Origin: Exiguobacterium acetylicum
GTDB taxonomy: Bacteria > Bacillota > Bacilli > Exiguobacteriales > Exiguobacteriaceae
Assembly: GCF_022170825.1 (NCBI RefSeq)
Contig: NZ_CP081878.1
Span: forward strand, 2,258,001-2,322,000
Direction of reading: 5' to 3'
DNA: 64,000 nt
Under the pieces are notes generated by a model, which worked only from the letters and a program-made list of their open reading frames with translations, was not told where the DNA came from and did no database searches. A program made the translations under genes and the position numbers. This document shows positions 20,301 to 28,208 of this stretch, piece by piece. Position 1 is the first letter of the stretch. Each line of letters begins with the position of its first letter.

Positions 20301-20372
20301 CAAGAACCATATGGCAAATGGTGTCAGAATGAGTAAGACGACGATTGCGAACGTCCATTTATAACGCCTCAT
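17325..20372 (-). CDS. Membrane-anchored multidomain glycoside-hydrolase-like protein
   Basis: 1015 residues from the ATG at 20372 (GGGAGG ten bases ahead). An N-terminal anchor helix spans about 5-25; the rest should be outside the cell. Residues about 30-170 resemble a glutamine-amidotransferase-like Rossmann fold (ADVLLFTDTYG, GGLTTEDVELATEAISQGKTV). About 365-740 reads as a TIM-barrel glycosidase: FVKGVNVGLGR, WLKEIGELGVNTIRVYTLHPP, FVFGIEW with a possible acid/base Glu524, LLVSEFGIPSS with a possible nucleophile Glu670, and GGLVFIWQDEW. About 760-1000 looks like a CBM9/DOMON-type carbohydrate-binding domain (IVIDGKLDDWKGY, EAYLYLRID). It is the first gene of the operon. A role in trimming, transferring or anchoring the polymer made by the glycosyltransferase is inferred. 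Confidence 0.75.
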   Translation of the reverse strand: MRRYKWTFAIVVLLILTPFAIWFLKQEKTLNIALFDYTNGTEEREHAGTTWLLNHLKIRNAQGQDYAYSDYINRYDGTQGEKMLQQASKADVLLFTDTYGKSYDVNGKKEHRGGLTTEDVELATEAISQGKTVVAEFNTAASPTSVERSNAFRQLFGTAWTGWIGRFFPDLTKLQGLEKNVVTQLKTQAKEKEFKLSGPGYVFINDSTEKAFFVNDDTPLLYKWDRNKGNAKDEVRYNYWFEILELDGGEQQAHFSWKPSKQTQAMLRKYQLPLEFPAYVTQGSGHYFAGDYTDVADIPRYYRYSGLDWFRKQFILDSAESESAFFWKIYAPTLTRILEDTKRVSTQAAKVKPLSQTKVGNQELRTRAREGQDTLEMYQDGEWKPYFVKGVNVGLGRPGAFPGEHAISRNEYDRWLKEIGELGVNTIRVYTLHPPAFYDALKAYNERAKQPIYLMQGMWVEEKPFEELKNAFEPDFLKMTDTEAKRMVDVIHGNAVVKEVVGHASGTYTSDVSQYVSAFVFGIEWLPEAVVETNKKNKGTRFEGKYVTTTKEASPFESWLAGRMDTATAHEIKEYGTTRPIGSTNWPTTDPLKHPEEIEEEQDLVSIDFNHLKATKDFPGGLFASYHIYPYYPSFIKEEYSQKADKGSESYSRYLKEMKDYHDMPLLVSEFGIPSSRGKTHLGPNGFDQGHVSEKKQGELVAQLYQDIKDVKTAGGLVFIWQDEWFKRTWNTMDYDDADTRPRWSNVQTSEQHFGMLGFLRSDIVIDGKLDDWKGYAPVAENKDQAIYMTSDEAYLYLRIDRKKAEKTTLALSTKPNDGNTKVGSLMLDEGAEYRLTIDKAARIDVDARYDIFRYHYGLKMPFEMVKPPSDQKDSGKFVPIYQMLDYARRDPVTKKIVKPAVKWDTGVLHEGEPDDILTDISDVTKPTVELRIPWMVLNMRDPSKHEIIGDFWKDGLEAKMITEGIEVTGQVGTTRIPEKDRGFYNWAEWTNPQQREELKPVYDTMKKAFTEGGN

Positions 20373-20392
20373 ATTGGCATAGCCTCCCACTA

Positions 20393-20416
20393 GAACAATT
20401 TGTTCCTATCATTGTA
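20393..20416 (-). promoter_or_regulatory. Candidate -10 and operator of the polysaccharide-type operon
   Basis: On the minus strand TACAAT (20411-20416) could be a -10 element; no good -35 is seen at 16-18 bp. Just downstream is a perfect 13-bp palindrome GAACAA-A-TTGTTC (20393-20405) near the expected transcription start, five bases ahead of the ribosome binding site. Confidence 0.4.
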
Positions 20417-20504
20417 ACGTGAATCAAATGATGTTCATATAATGGAAATCAAAAATGGTGGAAGGAAATGATTAGTTGATACTTTTGGATTACTTTAACC
20501 CTAA

Positions 20505-20547
20505 TAAAAAAACGTCCCGCTCTCCTATTGTCGGAGAACAGAACGTT
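20505..20547 (-). terminator. Intrinsic terminator after engB
   Basis: A 15-bp stem with G-U pairs (20511-20525 / 20533-20547) followed by seven T on the minus strand. It separates engB from the polysaccharide-type operon. Confidence 0.9.
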
Positions 20548-20555
20548 TCGTTTTT

Positions 20556-21137
20556 TTACAGAAGGCGATAAATCGCTTCCCATGCTTCATCGACGCCTTC
20601 TCCTGTCTCAGATGAGAAGGGAATCAAGGTATCTTGACCGTCAAATTGCAACTTACGTTTGATTGCCGCGATATGTTTATCGCGTTGACTCTTTTTGATT
20701 TTATCGAGTTTTGTCGCAACGACGATGACCGGTAGATCGTAATACTTCAAGAAATCATACATCGTCACATCATCCGCAGAAGGATCATGACGAATATCGA
20801 CGAGCTGTACGACACCTTTGAGAATTTCGCGTTGTGTGAAGTACTTCTCCATCATCTTGCCCCACGCTTCACGTTCCGTCTTCGATACTTTTGCATACCC
20901 GTAACCTGGTACGTCGACGAACATGACTTCATCATTGATGTTGAAGAAGTTCAATGTTTGCGTTTTACCTGGTTTTGAAGACGTCCGCGCGAGTGCTTTA
21001 CGCTGGACCAATTTGTTGATGAAAGAGGACTTTCCGACGTTCGATCGTCCTGCGAGTGCCACTTCTGGCAACAATGGCTCCGGGTAATGTTCCGGATTGA
21101 CGCCACTCGTAATAAAATCAGCTTTATAAATTTTCAT
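20556..21137 (-). CDS. engB: Ribosome biogenesis GTP-binding protein EngB (YsxC)
   Basis: 193 residues, the normal length. An essential small GTPase that assists late 50S subunit assembly. G motifs are complete: GRSNVGKS (G1, about 31-38), [10 protein letters not shown] (G3), TKLDK (G4) and SSETGEG (G5). The ATG at 21137 follows the lon stop by one base, and its ribosome binding site (AAAGGAG) lies inside the lon 3' end, so the two are probably co-translated. The lonA-ysxC order is as in Bacillus. Confidence 0.96.
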   Translation of the reverse strand: MKIYKADFITSGVNPEHYPEPLLPEVALAGRSNVGKSSFINKLVQRKALARTSSKPGKTQTLNFFNINDEVMFVDVPGYGYAKVSKTEREAWGKMMEKYFTQREILKGVVQLVDIRHDPSADDVTMYDFLKYYDLPVIVVATKLDKIKKSQRDKHIAAIKRKLQFDGQDTLIPFSSETGEGVDEAWEAIYRLL

Positions 21138-21138
21138 G

Positions 21139-23448
21139 TTACTCTCCTTTTAATGCATGTTCGAGCACTTGCTCCATCGTCGCGACCGGAATGAATTCCA
21201 TTCCTGCGCGAACGCTTTCCGGGATATCATCGATGTCCCGCGTATTGTCTTGCGGCAGCAGAACGGTCGTCAAGCCCGCACGATGTGCTGCGAGTGACTT
21301 CTCCTTTAATCCACCGATCGGTAAGACACGTCCACGCAACGTGATTTCACCTGTCATCCCGACATCCCGGCGAACCGGACGTTTTGTTAAAGCGGAAATC
21401 AATGCTGTCGCGAGTGTGATCCCAGCAGATGGACCGTCTTTTGGTACGGCACCTTCAGGAACGTGAATGTGAATATCCTGCGTTTCGTAGAAGTTCGGTT
21501 CAATGCCAAGTGAAGTCGCGTTCGCTCGGACGAAGCTGTAAGCGGTCTGAGCCGACTCTTGCATGACGTCTCCGAGTTTCCCAGTTAGCTGCAACTTTCC
21601 TTTACCCGGAGCAAGGCTGACTTCGATCGTCAACGTATCGCCCCCAAAAGCAGTATACGCTAAACCAGTCACTGCGCCAATCATATCTTCGAGCTCACCT
21701 TGACCATAACGGTAGATCGGTTTGCCTAAGAAATCATCTAGATTACGCTTCGTCACCGTCACGCGCTTCTTCTCACCCATCGCAATTTGTTTCGCTGCTT
21801 TGCGACAAAGTGATCCGAGAACACGTTCGAGATTCCGGACACCTGCTTCTCGTGTATAGCGCCGGACGACTTCTTCTAGCGCATCTGCTTTGACCGTCAA
21901 TTGACTCTTTTTCAAGCCGTGCTCAGCAAGTTGTTTCGATAATAAGTGACGAACAGCAATTTCCGTCTTCTCTTGTTCCGTATAGCCACCGATCTGAATC
22001 AGTTCCATCCGGTCAAGCAACGGTCCTGGAATATTCGAGACATCGTTCGCTGTCGCAATGAAGAGGACGTTCGATAAATCGAATGGTTCTTCAATATAGT
22101 GGTCCGAGAAGCTGTTGTTTTGTTCCGGATCAAGGACTTCAAGCATTGCTGACGACGGATCGCCACGGAAGTCGTTTGACATCTTATCGATTTCATCGAG
22201 TAAGAAGACCGGGTTGTTCGTTCCTGCTTGTTTTAAGCCACGAATGATTCGCCCTGGCATTGCACCGATATATGTCCGGCGGTGTCCCCGAATCTCTGCT
22301 TCGTCACGTACACCACCAAGTGAGACACGAACGAATTTCCGTTCGAGCGCTGTTGCGATGGAGCGTGCGAGTGATGTTTTCCCGACTCCCGGAGGACCTG
22401 ATAAACAAAGAATCGGACCACGTAGCGAATCCGTCAACTGACGAACGGCAAGATATTCAAGAATCCGTTCTTTGACCTTTTCTAAACCATAATGATCCTC
22501 GTCGAGCTGTTCCGAAGCTGCTGAGACGTTCAAGAAATCGTCCGTTGCTTCGTTCCACGGTAACGAGAAGAACCATTCGAGGTAGTTACGAATGACACCA
22601 TGTTCCGGACTTGTCGCTGGTACGACAGCTAAACGACTGATTTCTTTTTCGACGTTCGCAACCGTCGTTTCTGGTAAATCAAGCATCGCTAGCTGTTCTC
22701 GGTATTTCGTCGCATCACTTTCAACAGAAGCGGACTCGCCACCGAGTTCTTGTTGAATCGTCTTCAATTGTTCCCGCAAGTAATACTCGCGTTGTGATTG
22801 TTCGATCGTCTTCTTCGTCCGCTCACGCATCTCACGTTCGAGTTCGACGACTTCATATTCATGCTTCATGACATCAAGTAACATCAAACCTCGCTCGACA
22901 GGATCTTGTTGTTCAAGGAACTCCTGTTTCTTCGAGATATCGATCGGTAACTTCGACGTGATATAGTCTGTCAATGAATCGAGACGTTCGTATGTCTCAA
23001 AGCGGCGACGCTCATCTGTTCCGATGCCTTTGATGCGAGAGACGAGCTGACCAAATTGTTCTTTGATGAGACGGACGAGCGCTTCTTGTTTTGCCCCTTT
23101 GATGTCCATCTTTTCGATCGGTTCGATGACAGCTTGATAACCTTCATCTGTCTCTTCGACGTTTTCAATCCGGACGCGTTCCTTCCCGATGACACGGACA
23201 CGAACCGTATCATTACCGAGTTCGCTCATCTTCGCGATTTGGACGAGCGTACCAACTTGATGCAATCCGTCAACAGACGGCTCTGCTTCTGGATCACGTT
23301 GCGTGACGACGACGAGATCGATCTCGTGTTCCTTTGATGCTAGTAATGCTTTTAAAGACACGGGACGCCCGACATCGATCGTCAACCCGATTAATGGATA
23401 CGCGACGACACCGCGTAAAGGTAAAAGTGGATATTGTTTTTTCTTCAT
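21139..23448 (-). CDS. lon: ATP-dependent protease Lon (LonA type)
   Basis: 769 residues. Cytosolic AAA+ serine protease that degrades misfolded and regulatory proteins. The N-terminal substrate-binding LON domain (1-205), the coiled coil around 185-245, Walker [13 protein letters not shown] near 350, Walker B FLLDEIDK near 415, and the S16 protease domain with the catalytic Ser in PKDGPSAG and Lys in [10 protein letters not shown] are all present. The ATG at 23448 follows AGGAGG. clpX lies upstream, separated by a terminator-like hairpin. The second Lon of spore formers, lonB, which sits between clpX and lonA in Bacillus, is missing. Confidence 0.97.
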   Translation of the reverse strand: MKKKQYPLLPLRGVVAYPLIGLTIDVGRPVSLKALLASKEHEIDLVVVTQRDPEAEPSVDGLHQVGTLVQIAKMSELGNDTVRVRVIGKERVRIENVEETDEGYQAVIEPIEKMDIKGAKQEALVRLIKEQFGQLVSRIKGIGTDERRRFETYERLDSLTDYITSKLPIDISKKQEFLEQQDPVERGLMLLDVMKHEYEVVELEREMRERTKKTIEQSQREYYLREQLKTIQQELGGESASVESDATKYREQLAMLDLPETTVANVEKEISRLAVVPATSPEHGVIRNYLEWFFSLPWNEATDDFLNVSAASEQLDEDHYGLEKVKERILEYLAVRQLTDSLRGPILCLSGPPGVGKTSLARSIATALERKFVRVSLGGVRDEAEIRGHRRTYIGAMPGRIIRGLKQAGTNNPVFLLDEIDKMSNDFRGDPSSAMLEVLDPEQNNSFSDHYIEEPFDLSNVLFIATANDVSNIPGPLLDRMELIQIGGYTEQEKTEIAVRHLLSKQLAEHGLKKSQLTVKADALEEVVRRYTREAGVRNLERVLGSLCRKAAKQIAMGEKKRVTVTKRNLDDFLGKPIYRYGQGELEDMIGAVTGLAYTAFGGDTLTIEVSLAPGKGKLQLTGKLGDVMQESAQTAYSFVRANATSLGIEPNFYETQDIHIHVPEGAVPKDGPSAGITLATALISALTKRPVRRDVGMTGEITLRGRVLPIGGLKEKSLAAHRAGLTTVLLPQDNTRDIDDIPESVRAGMEFIPVATMEQVLEHALKGE

Positions 23449-23463
23449 TCGAATTCCTCCTAA

Positions 23464-23501
23464 ACAAAAAGACTCGGAAAGGCGTACAAGTAGCCTCCGA
23501 G
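23464..23501 (-). terminator. Terminator-like hairpin between clpX and lon
   Basis: Stem CTCGGAGGC / GCC-TT-TCCGAG (23473-23501, two-base bulge) followed by TCTTTTTGTTT on the minus strand; the lon ribosome binding site AGGAGG follows immediately. Confidence 0.75.
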
Positions 23502-23517
23502 CCGATTTGTCACGGTG

Positions 23518-24783
23518 TTACGCCGTTTCTTTTTCTTTCCCATGTTCAATTGTACCATCTTTCAACTCAAGCGTTGGACCACGTTTACCAGTCAACGTTT
23601 CTGCTGTAATGATGACTTTCGCAATGTCTTCACGCGATGGGATTTCGAACATGATATCTAGCATAGTTTCTTCGATGATCGAACGAAGACCACGCGCACC
23701 TGTTTTACGCTCGATTGCGAGCTTCGCAATCTCAAGAAGTGCATCTTCCGTGAAGTCGAGTTCGACATCATCAAGTTGAAGCATTTTCTTATATTGTTTA
23801 ACGAGGGCGTTTTTCGGTTTCGTCAAGATTTGAACGAGTGCCTCTTCATCAAGTGGCTCGAGTGTCGCCATGACTGGCAAACGACCGATGAACTCAGGAA
23901 TCAAACCAAACTTTTGAAGATCTTCTGGCAATGCGGCTGCTAGAATTTCTTTTTGTGTAAGGTTACGGTTCTCTGAATCGTTTCCGAAGCCGATGACTTT
24001 TTTACCGAGACGACGTTTGATGGACTGATCGATACCATCGAACGCTCCACCAACGATGAACAAGATGTTCGTCGTATCGATTTGGATGAATTCTTGATGC
24101 GGATGTTTCCGTCCACCTTGTGGCGGTACACTTGCAACTGTTCCTTCCAAAATCTTCAGCAAGGCTTGTTGGACACCCTCACCAGAAACGTCACGTGTGA
24201 TCGACGGGTTTTCTGATTTACGAGCGATCTTATCGATCTCATCAATGTAGATGATTCCTTTTTCAGCCTTCTCGACATCGTAATCCGCTGCTTGGATGAG
24301 TTTCAACAGGATGTTCTCAACGTCTTCACCGACATAACCTGCTTCCGTCAAACTTGTTGCATCTGCAATCGCAAACGGTACGTTCAAGATACGTGCCATC
24401 GTTTGGGCAAGAAGTGTCTTACCGCTACCTGTTGGTCCGATCATGACGATGTTCGATTTTGAGAGCTCGACATCATCTGCGCGACCACCAGCATTGATTC
24501 GTTTGTAGTGATTATACATCGCTACAGATAACGATTTTTTCGCTTTCTCTTGACCGATGACATAATCGTCAAGTGTCGTACGAATTTCATGCGGTTTCGG
24601 AACATTCTTTAGCTCAACTTCTTCTTCTGTACCGAGTTCTTCCTCTACGATTTCATTGCAGAGTTCGATACACTCGTCGCAAATGTAAACGCCAGGTCCA
24701 GCAACAAGTTTGCGTACTTGTTCTTGTGTCTTTCCACAGAAAGAACATTTTAGCTGACCTTTTTCTTCGTTGAATTTAAACAT
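23518..24783 (-). CDS. clpX: ATP-dependent Clp protease ATP-binding subunit ClpX
   Basis: 421 residues, standard length. AAA+ unfoldase that feeds substrates to ClpP. The N-terminal zinc finger has Cys13, Cys16, Cys35 and Cys38; Walker A is [12 protein letters not shown], the pore loop GYVGEDV, Walker [10 protein letters not shown], and the RKH loop GGRKHPHQ is intact. The start is the ATG at 24783 after AAAGGGG; upstream in-frame codons lack a ribosome binding site. It has its own promoter and sits between tig and lon as in Bacillus. A CtsR-like repeat about 47 bp upstream of the -35 suggests possible heat-shock control. Confidence 0.97.
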   Translation of the reverse strand: MFKFNEEKGQLKCSFCGKTQEQVRKLVAGPGVYICDECIELCNEIVEEELGTEEEVELKNVPKPHEIRTTLDDYVIGQEKAKKSLSVAMYNHYKRINAGGRADDVELSKSNIVMIGPTGSGKTLLAQTMARILNVPFAIADATSLTEAGYVGEDVENILLKLIQAADYDVEKAEKGIIYIDEIDKIARKSENPSITRDVSGEGVQQALLKILEGTVASVPPQGGRKHPHQEFIQIDTTNILFIVGGAFDGIDQSIKRRLGKKVIGFGNDSENRNLTQKEILAAALPEDLQKFGLIPEFIGRLPVMATLEPLDEEALVQILTKPKNALVKQYKKMLQLDDVELDFTEDALLEIAKLAIERKTGARGLRSIIEETMLDIMFEIPSREDIAKVIITAETLTGKRGPTLELKDGTIEHGKEKETA

Positions 24784-24855
24784 AAAGGTCCACCCCTTTA
24801 ACGTGGAAATTGTATGGACGCCTGTAGCATCCCGTCTCACGTTTTACTATTTATG

Positions 24856-24885
24856 ATTGTAGCATGAACAAGGAAAGTCTTTCAA
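24856..24885 (-). promoter_or_regulatory. Sigma-A type promoter of clpX
   Basis: Minus-strand TTGAAA (24880-24885), 18-bp spacer, TACAAT (24856-24861), about 72 bp upstream of the clpX ATG. Confidence 0.8.
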
Positions 24886-24931
24886 ATCCTGGACGACCGA
24901 TTTACAGTTTGATGTTCTGAACCAAGGATTG

Positions 24932-24948
24932 TTTGTCCTTGTTTGACC
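24932..24948 (-). promoter_or_regulatory. CtsR-like direct heptad repeat upstream of clpX
   Basis: Minus-strand GGTCAAA-CAA-GGACAAA fits the CtsR operator pattern (A/G GTCAAA NAN A/G GTCAAA) with one mismatch. It lies upstream of the recognised clpX promoter rather than on it, so function is uncertain. Confidence 0.4.
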
Positions 24949-24956
24949 TATCGTAC

Positions 24957-24999
24957 AAAAAAATCGACTCCAAGACCAGAAATTGGGCTTGAAGTCGAT
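24957..24999 (-). terminator. Intrinsic terminator after tig
   Basis: A 12-bp stem ATCGACTTCAAG/CTTGGAGTCGAT (24963-24999, one G-U pair) followed by seven T on the minus strand. Confidence 0.9.
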
Positions 25000-25017
25000 C
25001 GAAAACCATGAAATGGC

Positions 25018-26310
25018 TTATTTTGCTTTTGCGTTGTCGACGAGAACATCGATAGCTTTACGGAATTGAAGATCGCCTTTAAGCGTTTCAAGACCACCTT
25101 GTGGTGCAAGCATCGTTTCAAGTTGATCTGCAGGGATGTTGTAGAGTTCTGACATTGATTGAAGTTCAGTTTGAGTTTCCTCATCTGTTACTTCGATTTT
25201 TTCGTCAGCAACGATTTGCTTGAGGACGAGACGTGCTTTAACGCGCTCTTCCGCTTGCTCTTTCATTTCAGAACGCATTGCCTCTTCTGTCGTTCCAGTC
25301 AACTGGAAGTACATGTTGAGGTCGATACCTTGTGATTGAATACGTTGTGTGAACTCTTGAACCATACGCTCAACTTCGTTTTCGACCATGACTTCTGGAA
25401 GATCAACTGTTGCGTTTTTCGTAGCAGCTTCGACTAACTCATCGCGCATTGAAGCATCAGCTTCTTGTTTACGTGTGTTTTCGAGACGTGTACGGATTTT
25501 TGTTTTCAACTCGTCGAGTGAAGAAACTTCTTCATCCATCTCTTTAGCGAACTCATCTGTCAATTCAGGGAGCTCTTGAGCTTTTACTTCATGGATTGTT
25601 ACTTTGAATGTAACTGGTTTTCCAGCGAGTGATGCTTCGTGGTATTCCTCAGGGAATGTCACTTCAAGATCTTTTTGCTCGCCAGTTTTTAAACCGACCA
25701 TTTGCTCTTCGAATCCAGGAATGAAGTTTCCAGAACCGATGACGAGTGAGTAGTTCTCAGCAGTTCCGCCGTCGAATTGGTTTTCCCCATCGAAACCTGC
25801 GAAGTCGAATACGACTGTATCGCCATTCTCGATGACGCCATCTTCTTTAACGACGAGTTCTGCACCGCGTTCTTGTAATGTTTTGAGTTCAGCGTCGACG
25901 TCTTCGTCAGTAACGTTCGTTTCAACTGCTGTGTACTCAAGACCTTTGTACTCACCGAGTGTAGCTTCTGGCTCGATGACGAACGTGATTTTGAATTCTA
26001 CTGGCTTGCCTTTTTCGAGTGTTTCAACGTCGATGTTTTCAAGCGCGATTGGCTCGATTCCTGATTCGACGACTGCACCTTCGATTGTGTCCTTATAAAG
26101 GATATCGAGTGCATCTTGGTACAGTGCTTCTTCACCGTACATTTTGTTGAACATTGCGCGTGGCATTTTTCCTTTACGGAAACCTGGTGTGTTCAAAGTC
26201 TTAACGACTTTTTTGAACGCTTGGTCTACCGCTTTATCAAATGCTTCAGCAGGCGCTTCATACGTGAGGACGCCGAGGCTACCTGATTGTTTTTCCCATT
26301 TTGCAGTCAT
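25018..26310 (-). CDS. tig: Trigger factor (ribosome-associated chaperone, peptidyl-prolyl isomerase)
   Basis: 430 residues, normal. Binds the ribosome exit tunnel and shields nascent chains. The ribosome-docking signature GFRKGKMPRAMF is at about 43-54, the FKBP-type PPIase domain at about 155-245 (VVFDFAGFDGENQFDGG, NFIPGFEEQMVGLK), and the long helical C-terminal cradle follows. The ATG at 26310 follows GGAGGGACTCAGC; an in-frame earlier codon has no ribosome binding site. Monocistronic: its own promoter upstream and a strong terminator downstream. Confidence 0.97.
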   Translation of the reverse strand: MTAKWEKQSGSLGVLTYEAPAEAFDKAVDQAFKKVVKTLNTPGFRKGKMPRAMFNKMYGEEALYQDALDILYKDTIEGAVVESGIEPIALENIDVETLEKGKPVEFKITFVIEPEATLGEYKGLEYTAVETNVTDEDVDAELKTLQERGAELVVKEDGVIENGDTVVFDFAGFDGENQFDGGTAENYSLVIGSGNFIPGFEEQMVGLKTGEQKDLEVTFPEEYHEASLAGKPVTFKVTIHEVKAQELPELTDEFAKEMDEEVSSLDELKTKIRTRLENTRKQEADASMRDELVEAATKNATVDLPEVMVENEVERMVQEFTQRIQSQGIDLNMYFQLTGTTEEAMRSEMKEQAEERVKARLVLKQIVADEKIEVTDEETQTELQSMSELYNIPADQLETMLAPQGGLETLKGDLQFRKAIDVLVDNAKAK

Positions 26311-26363
26311 GCTGAGTCCCTCCAAAATTGTCAATTAGCGTACATGTGTGTACAACAAGTCAC

Positions 26364-26389
26364 ATTATAGCACAATCGTTCTGACGATT
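26364..26389 (-). promoter_or_regulatory. Extended -10 promoter of tig with overlapping inverted repeat
   Basis: Minus-strand TGCTATAAT gives an extended -10 (TATAAT 26364-26369). Immediately upstream in the spacer is a perfect inverted repeat AATCGT-CAGA-ACGATT (26374-26389), and a second short palindrome AACGA-T-TCGTT follows at about 26400-26410. These could be repressor sites. Confidence 0.5.
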
Positions 26390-26420
26390 ACCACTGTTGA
26401 ACGAATCGTTTCCAGATGTC

Positions 26421-27407
26421 TCAATCGAAGTAAATTTGCTCGAATGCGATGACTTCCGGATAAAGAATATGTGACGCTCGATATAATCGCTGCGCTAGTG
26501 GACTTAAGATGCGTTCCGGATCTTCAGTTTCAAACGTTAGACCTGCGAGCTCTTCGCACGCTGAGAACCAATTCTCCATATCTGATCCAATCAGCTCTCG
26601 TTCTTCAAGATGAATCAATTGATCCGACCGTAAGACGAGTAACGCCCGAAACGGGTCCATTCGTTGTAGCATATGCATCGATGCGAGTAACGCTTGTTGC
26701 TCCTGTTGATGAGCAAGCAACACTTCCTCTAAATCTTGACGTGATGAGATCGTCCAGTACACATCTACGTGTGGCACCTGAATGATTGCCGGATATGTCA
26801 AATGATCAAGGACGCTTCCTAATAACTGATCGATGACGAGTAGACTTTGATGTGCTGTCTCTTGAGCATGAAGATACTGGTCTGTGATGTATTCCATGAG
26901 CGCAGGTGTCCGTTCAAGTTCAGCACCTGTCAGGTAGCGCATCTGTTCAACCCAACTCCCGTGTCGTAACACATGCATCAGCTCTATTCCGGGCGCTACC
27001 GGGCGCTGCGTCCTATTATTCGTCTGAACCGTAGACGTCTTTTGTTCTCGAACGCTCATCTGCTGTTTGATCTCGTCTAATCGAAGTGCCAGTCCATACG
27101 GTAAGTAGGGCGACGCCGAGCGCAATGCGAGTTTCATCGGATAGCGTTCTCCCAGTTCATAAAGAAAGAGTGCGAGCACTTGCTCGACACCCTCGATTTC
27201 AAGAAATCGTTCTGCTACAGTTTCAAATCGTTCACGGTCGTTCAATAAGAGCGGTTGAATGACGTAAAGCCGGTGTAAGACATCTTCTCCTGTCAATTGG
27301 TTTGTCTCTAATTCGACAATCAATTGTTCTTGTTCAGAAGCGGGCAAGCGGACAACCCGCGCTCGTTCTGCTGCTAGTTCATGTTCCATCCAGCGCGATG
27401 TTTCCAT
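26421..27407 (-). CDS. Hypothetical helical protein, unrecognised
   Basis: 328 residues; AAAGGAG precedes the ATG at 27407. The sequence is soluble, Leu/Glu/Gln rich and mostly helical, with no signal peptide, membrane segment or clear catalytic motif. A low-complexity linker (about 117-137, MSVREQKTSTVQTNNRTQRP) separates an N-terminal helical part (1-115) from a C-terminal part (140-328). It follows a lipoprotein gene by 27 bp on the same strand and precedes tig. In Bacillus the TPR protein gene ysoA occupies the position next to tig; the alternating helices would be compatible with a repeat protein, but I cannot see TPR consensus. Function unknown. Confidence 0.65.
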   Translation of the reverse strand: METSRWMEHELAAERARVVRLPASEQEQLIVELETNQLTGEDVLHRLYVIQPLLLNDRERFETVAERFLEIEGVEQVLALFLYELGERYPMKLALRSASPYLPYGLALRLDEIKQQMSVREQKTSTVQTNNRTQRPVAPGIELMHVLRHGSWVEQMRYLTGAELERTPALMEYITDQYLHAQETAHQSLLVIDQLLGSVLDHLTYPAIIQVPHVDVYWTISSRQDLEEVLLAHQQEQQALLASMHMLQRMDPFRALLVLRSDQLIHLEERELIGSDMENWFSACEELAGLTFETEDPERILSPLAQRLYRASHILYPEVIAFEQIYFD

Positions 27408-27434
27408 ATTCCGACACTCCTTTTACTGAACTAC

Positions 27435-27959
27435 TTATTTTGTAAACGGATCGAGTAAAGACGTCCAGTTCGTGATCGCTTCTTGAAGTTGTCCTGCCTG
27501 CTCGATTCCTAATCGATTCAACGTATCTAATGAGACGTCAGCTTCAAGCAATCGTGTGATTTCTTCCGACTGATTGACGTACTGCTCCAGTTTTGCACTT
27601 AAATTCTGCAACTCTTGCGGTGGATTTTCAAGCCCCGCTAAACGTTGATCGATTTGATCTAGTTCTTGATTGAATTGATCAATCGTTCCGTTTTCCTTCA
27701 GCTTTTCGATTTGTTGATCGAGTGCTTGTTCAGGATTCGCCGATTCACGCGCTGTTGTAGCGGCTTCATTCAAAGAGGCGGACAAATCTGACGTGACTTG
27801 TGCCGTGTCTTTCGCAATGCCTTGGAGTTCTCCAGCATAATCAACACTATTCTTCACATCATTCACTTGTTGTTTTGCATCGTCGACTGTATTTGAAATC
27901 TCACTACATCCAGCAAGAAACGTACTTAGCACTAGGACTGCTCCAACTTTCTTCCACAT
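27435..27959 (-). CDS. Small lipoprotein (DUF6376-like)
   Basis: 174 residues from the ATG at 27959 (MWKKVGAVLVLSTFLAGCSE). A lysine-containing n-region, hydrophobic core and lipobox LAGC make it a lipoprotein anchored by the cysteine at residue 18. The mature part is acidic, Gln/Asn rich and coiled-coil-like, resembling the DUF6376/YjgB-type lipoproteins of Bacillales. Two earlier in-frame ATGs exist (27983 and 27968). The -10 box TATAAT at 27993-27998 would place the transcript start about 10 bp downstream, too near 27983, and AAAGGG serves the ATG at 27959, so the shorter form is preferred. Confidence 0.75.
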   Translation of the reverse strand: MWKKVGAVLVLSTFLAGCSEISNTVDDAKQQVNDVKNSVDYAGELQGIAKDTAQVTSDLSASLNEAATTARESANPEQALDQQIEKLKENGTIDQFNQELDQIDQRLAGLENPPQELQNLSAKLEQYVNQSEEITRLLEADVSLDTLNRLGIEQAGQLQEAITNWTSLLDPFTK

Positions 27960-28012
27960 CGTATTCATCCCTTTCGAGTTCATGATACCTTAATTATAAT
28001 CGAAAATCGGAA

Positions 28013-28048
28013 TAAAAAAAAGAGACCACCCTCGTGAGGGCAGTCTCT
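28013..28048 (-). terminator. Terminator after tRNA-Arg
   Basis: Minus-strand hairpin with outer arms AGAGAC/GTCTCT (28021-28048) and an inner CCCTC/GAGGG stem, followed by a run of T. Confidence 0.85.
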
Positions 28049-28061
28049 ATTTTAATTATAG

Positions 28062-28135
<74 letters not shown>

Positions 28136-28208
28136 GTGTCAACACGAATAAACTATACTAGAACAATTCTTTCGTGTCAATCACATTACAAAGATTGCAT
28201 TTATTTTA

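Noticed and set aside
20393-20405. LexA box at the GAACAA-A-TTGTTC palindrome
   Set aside because: The LexA site in Firmicutes is CGAAC-N4-GTTCG; here the outer bases differ and the spacing is five.
21139-24783. Several 60-160 codon open frames antisense to lon and clpX
   Set aside because: They mirror highly conserved coding sequence on the other strand, with no ribosome binding sites and low-complexity translations.
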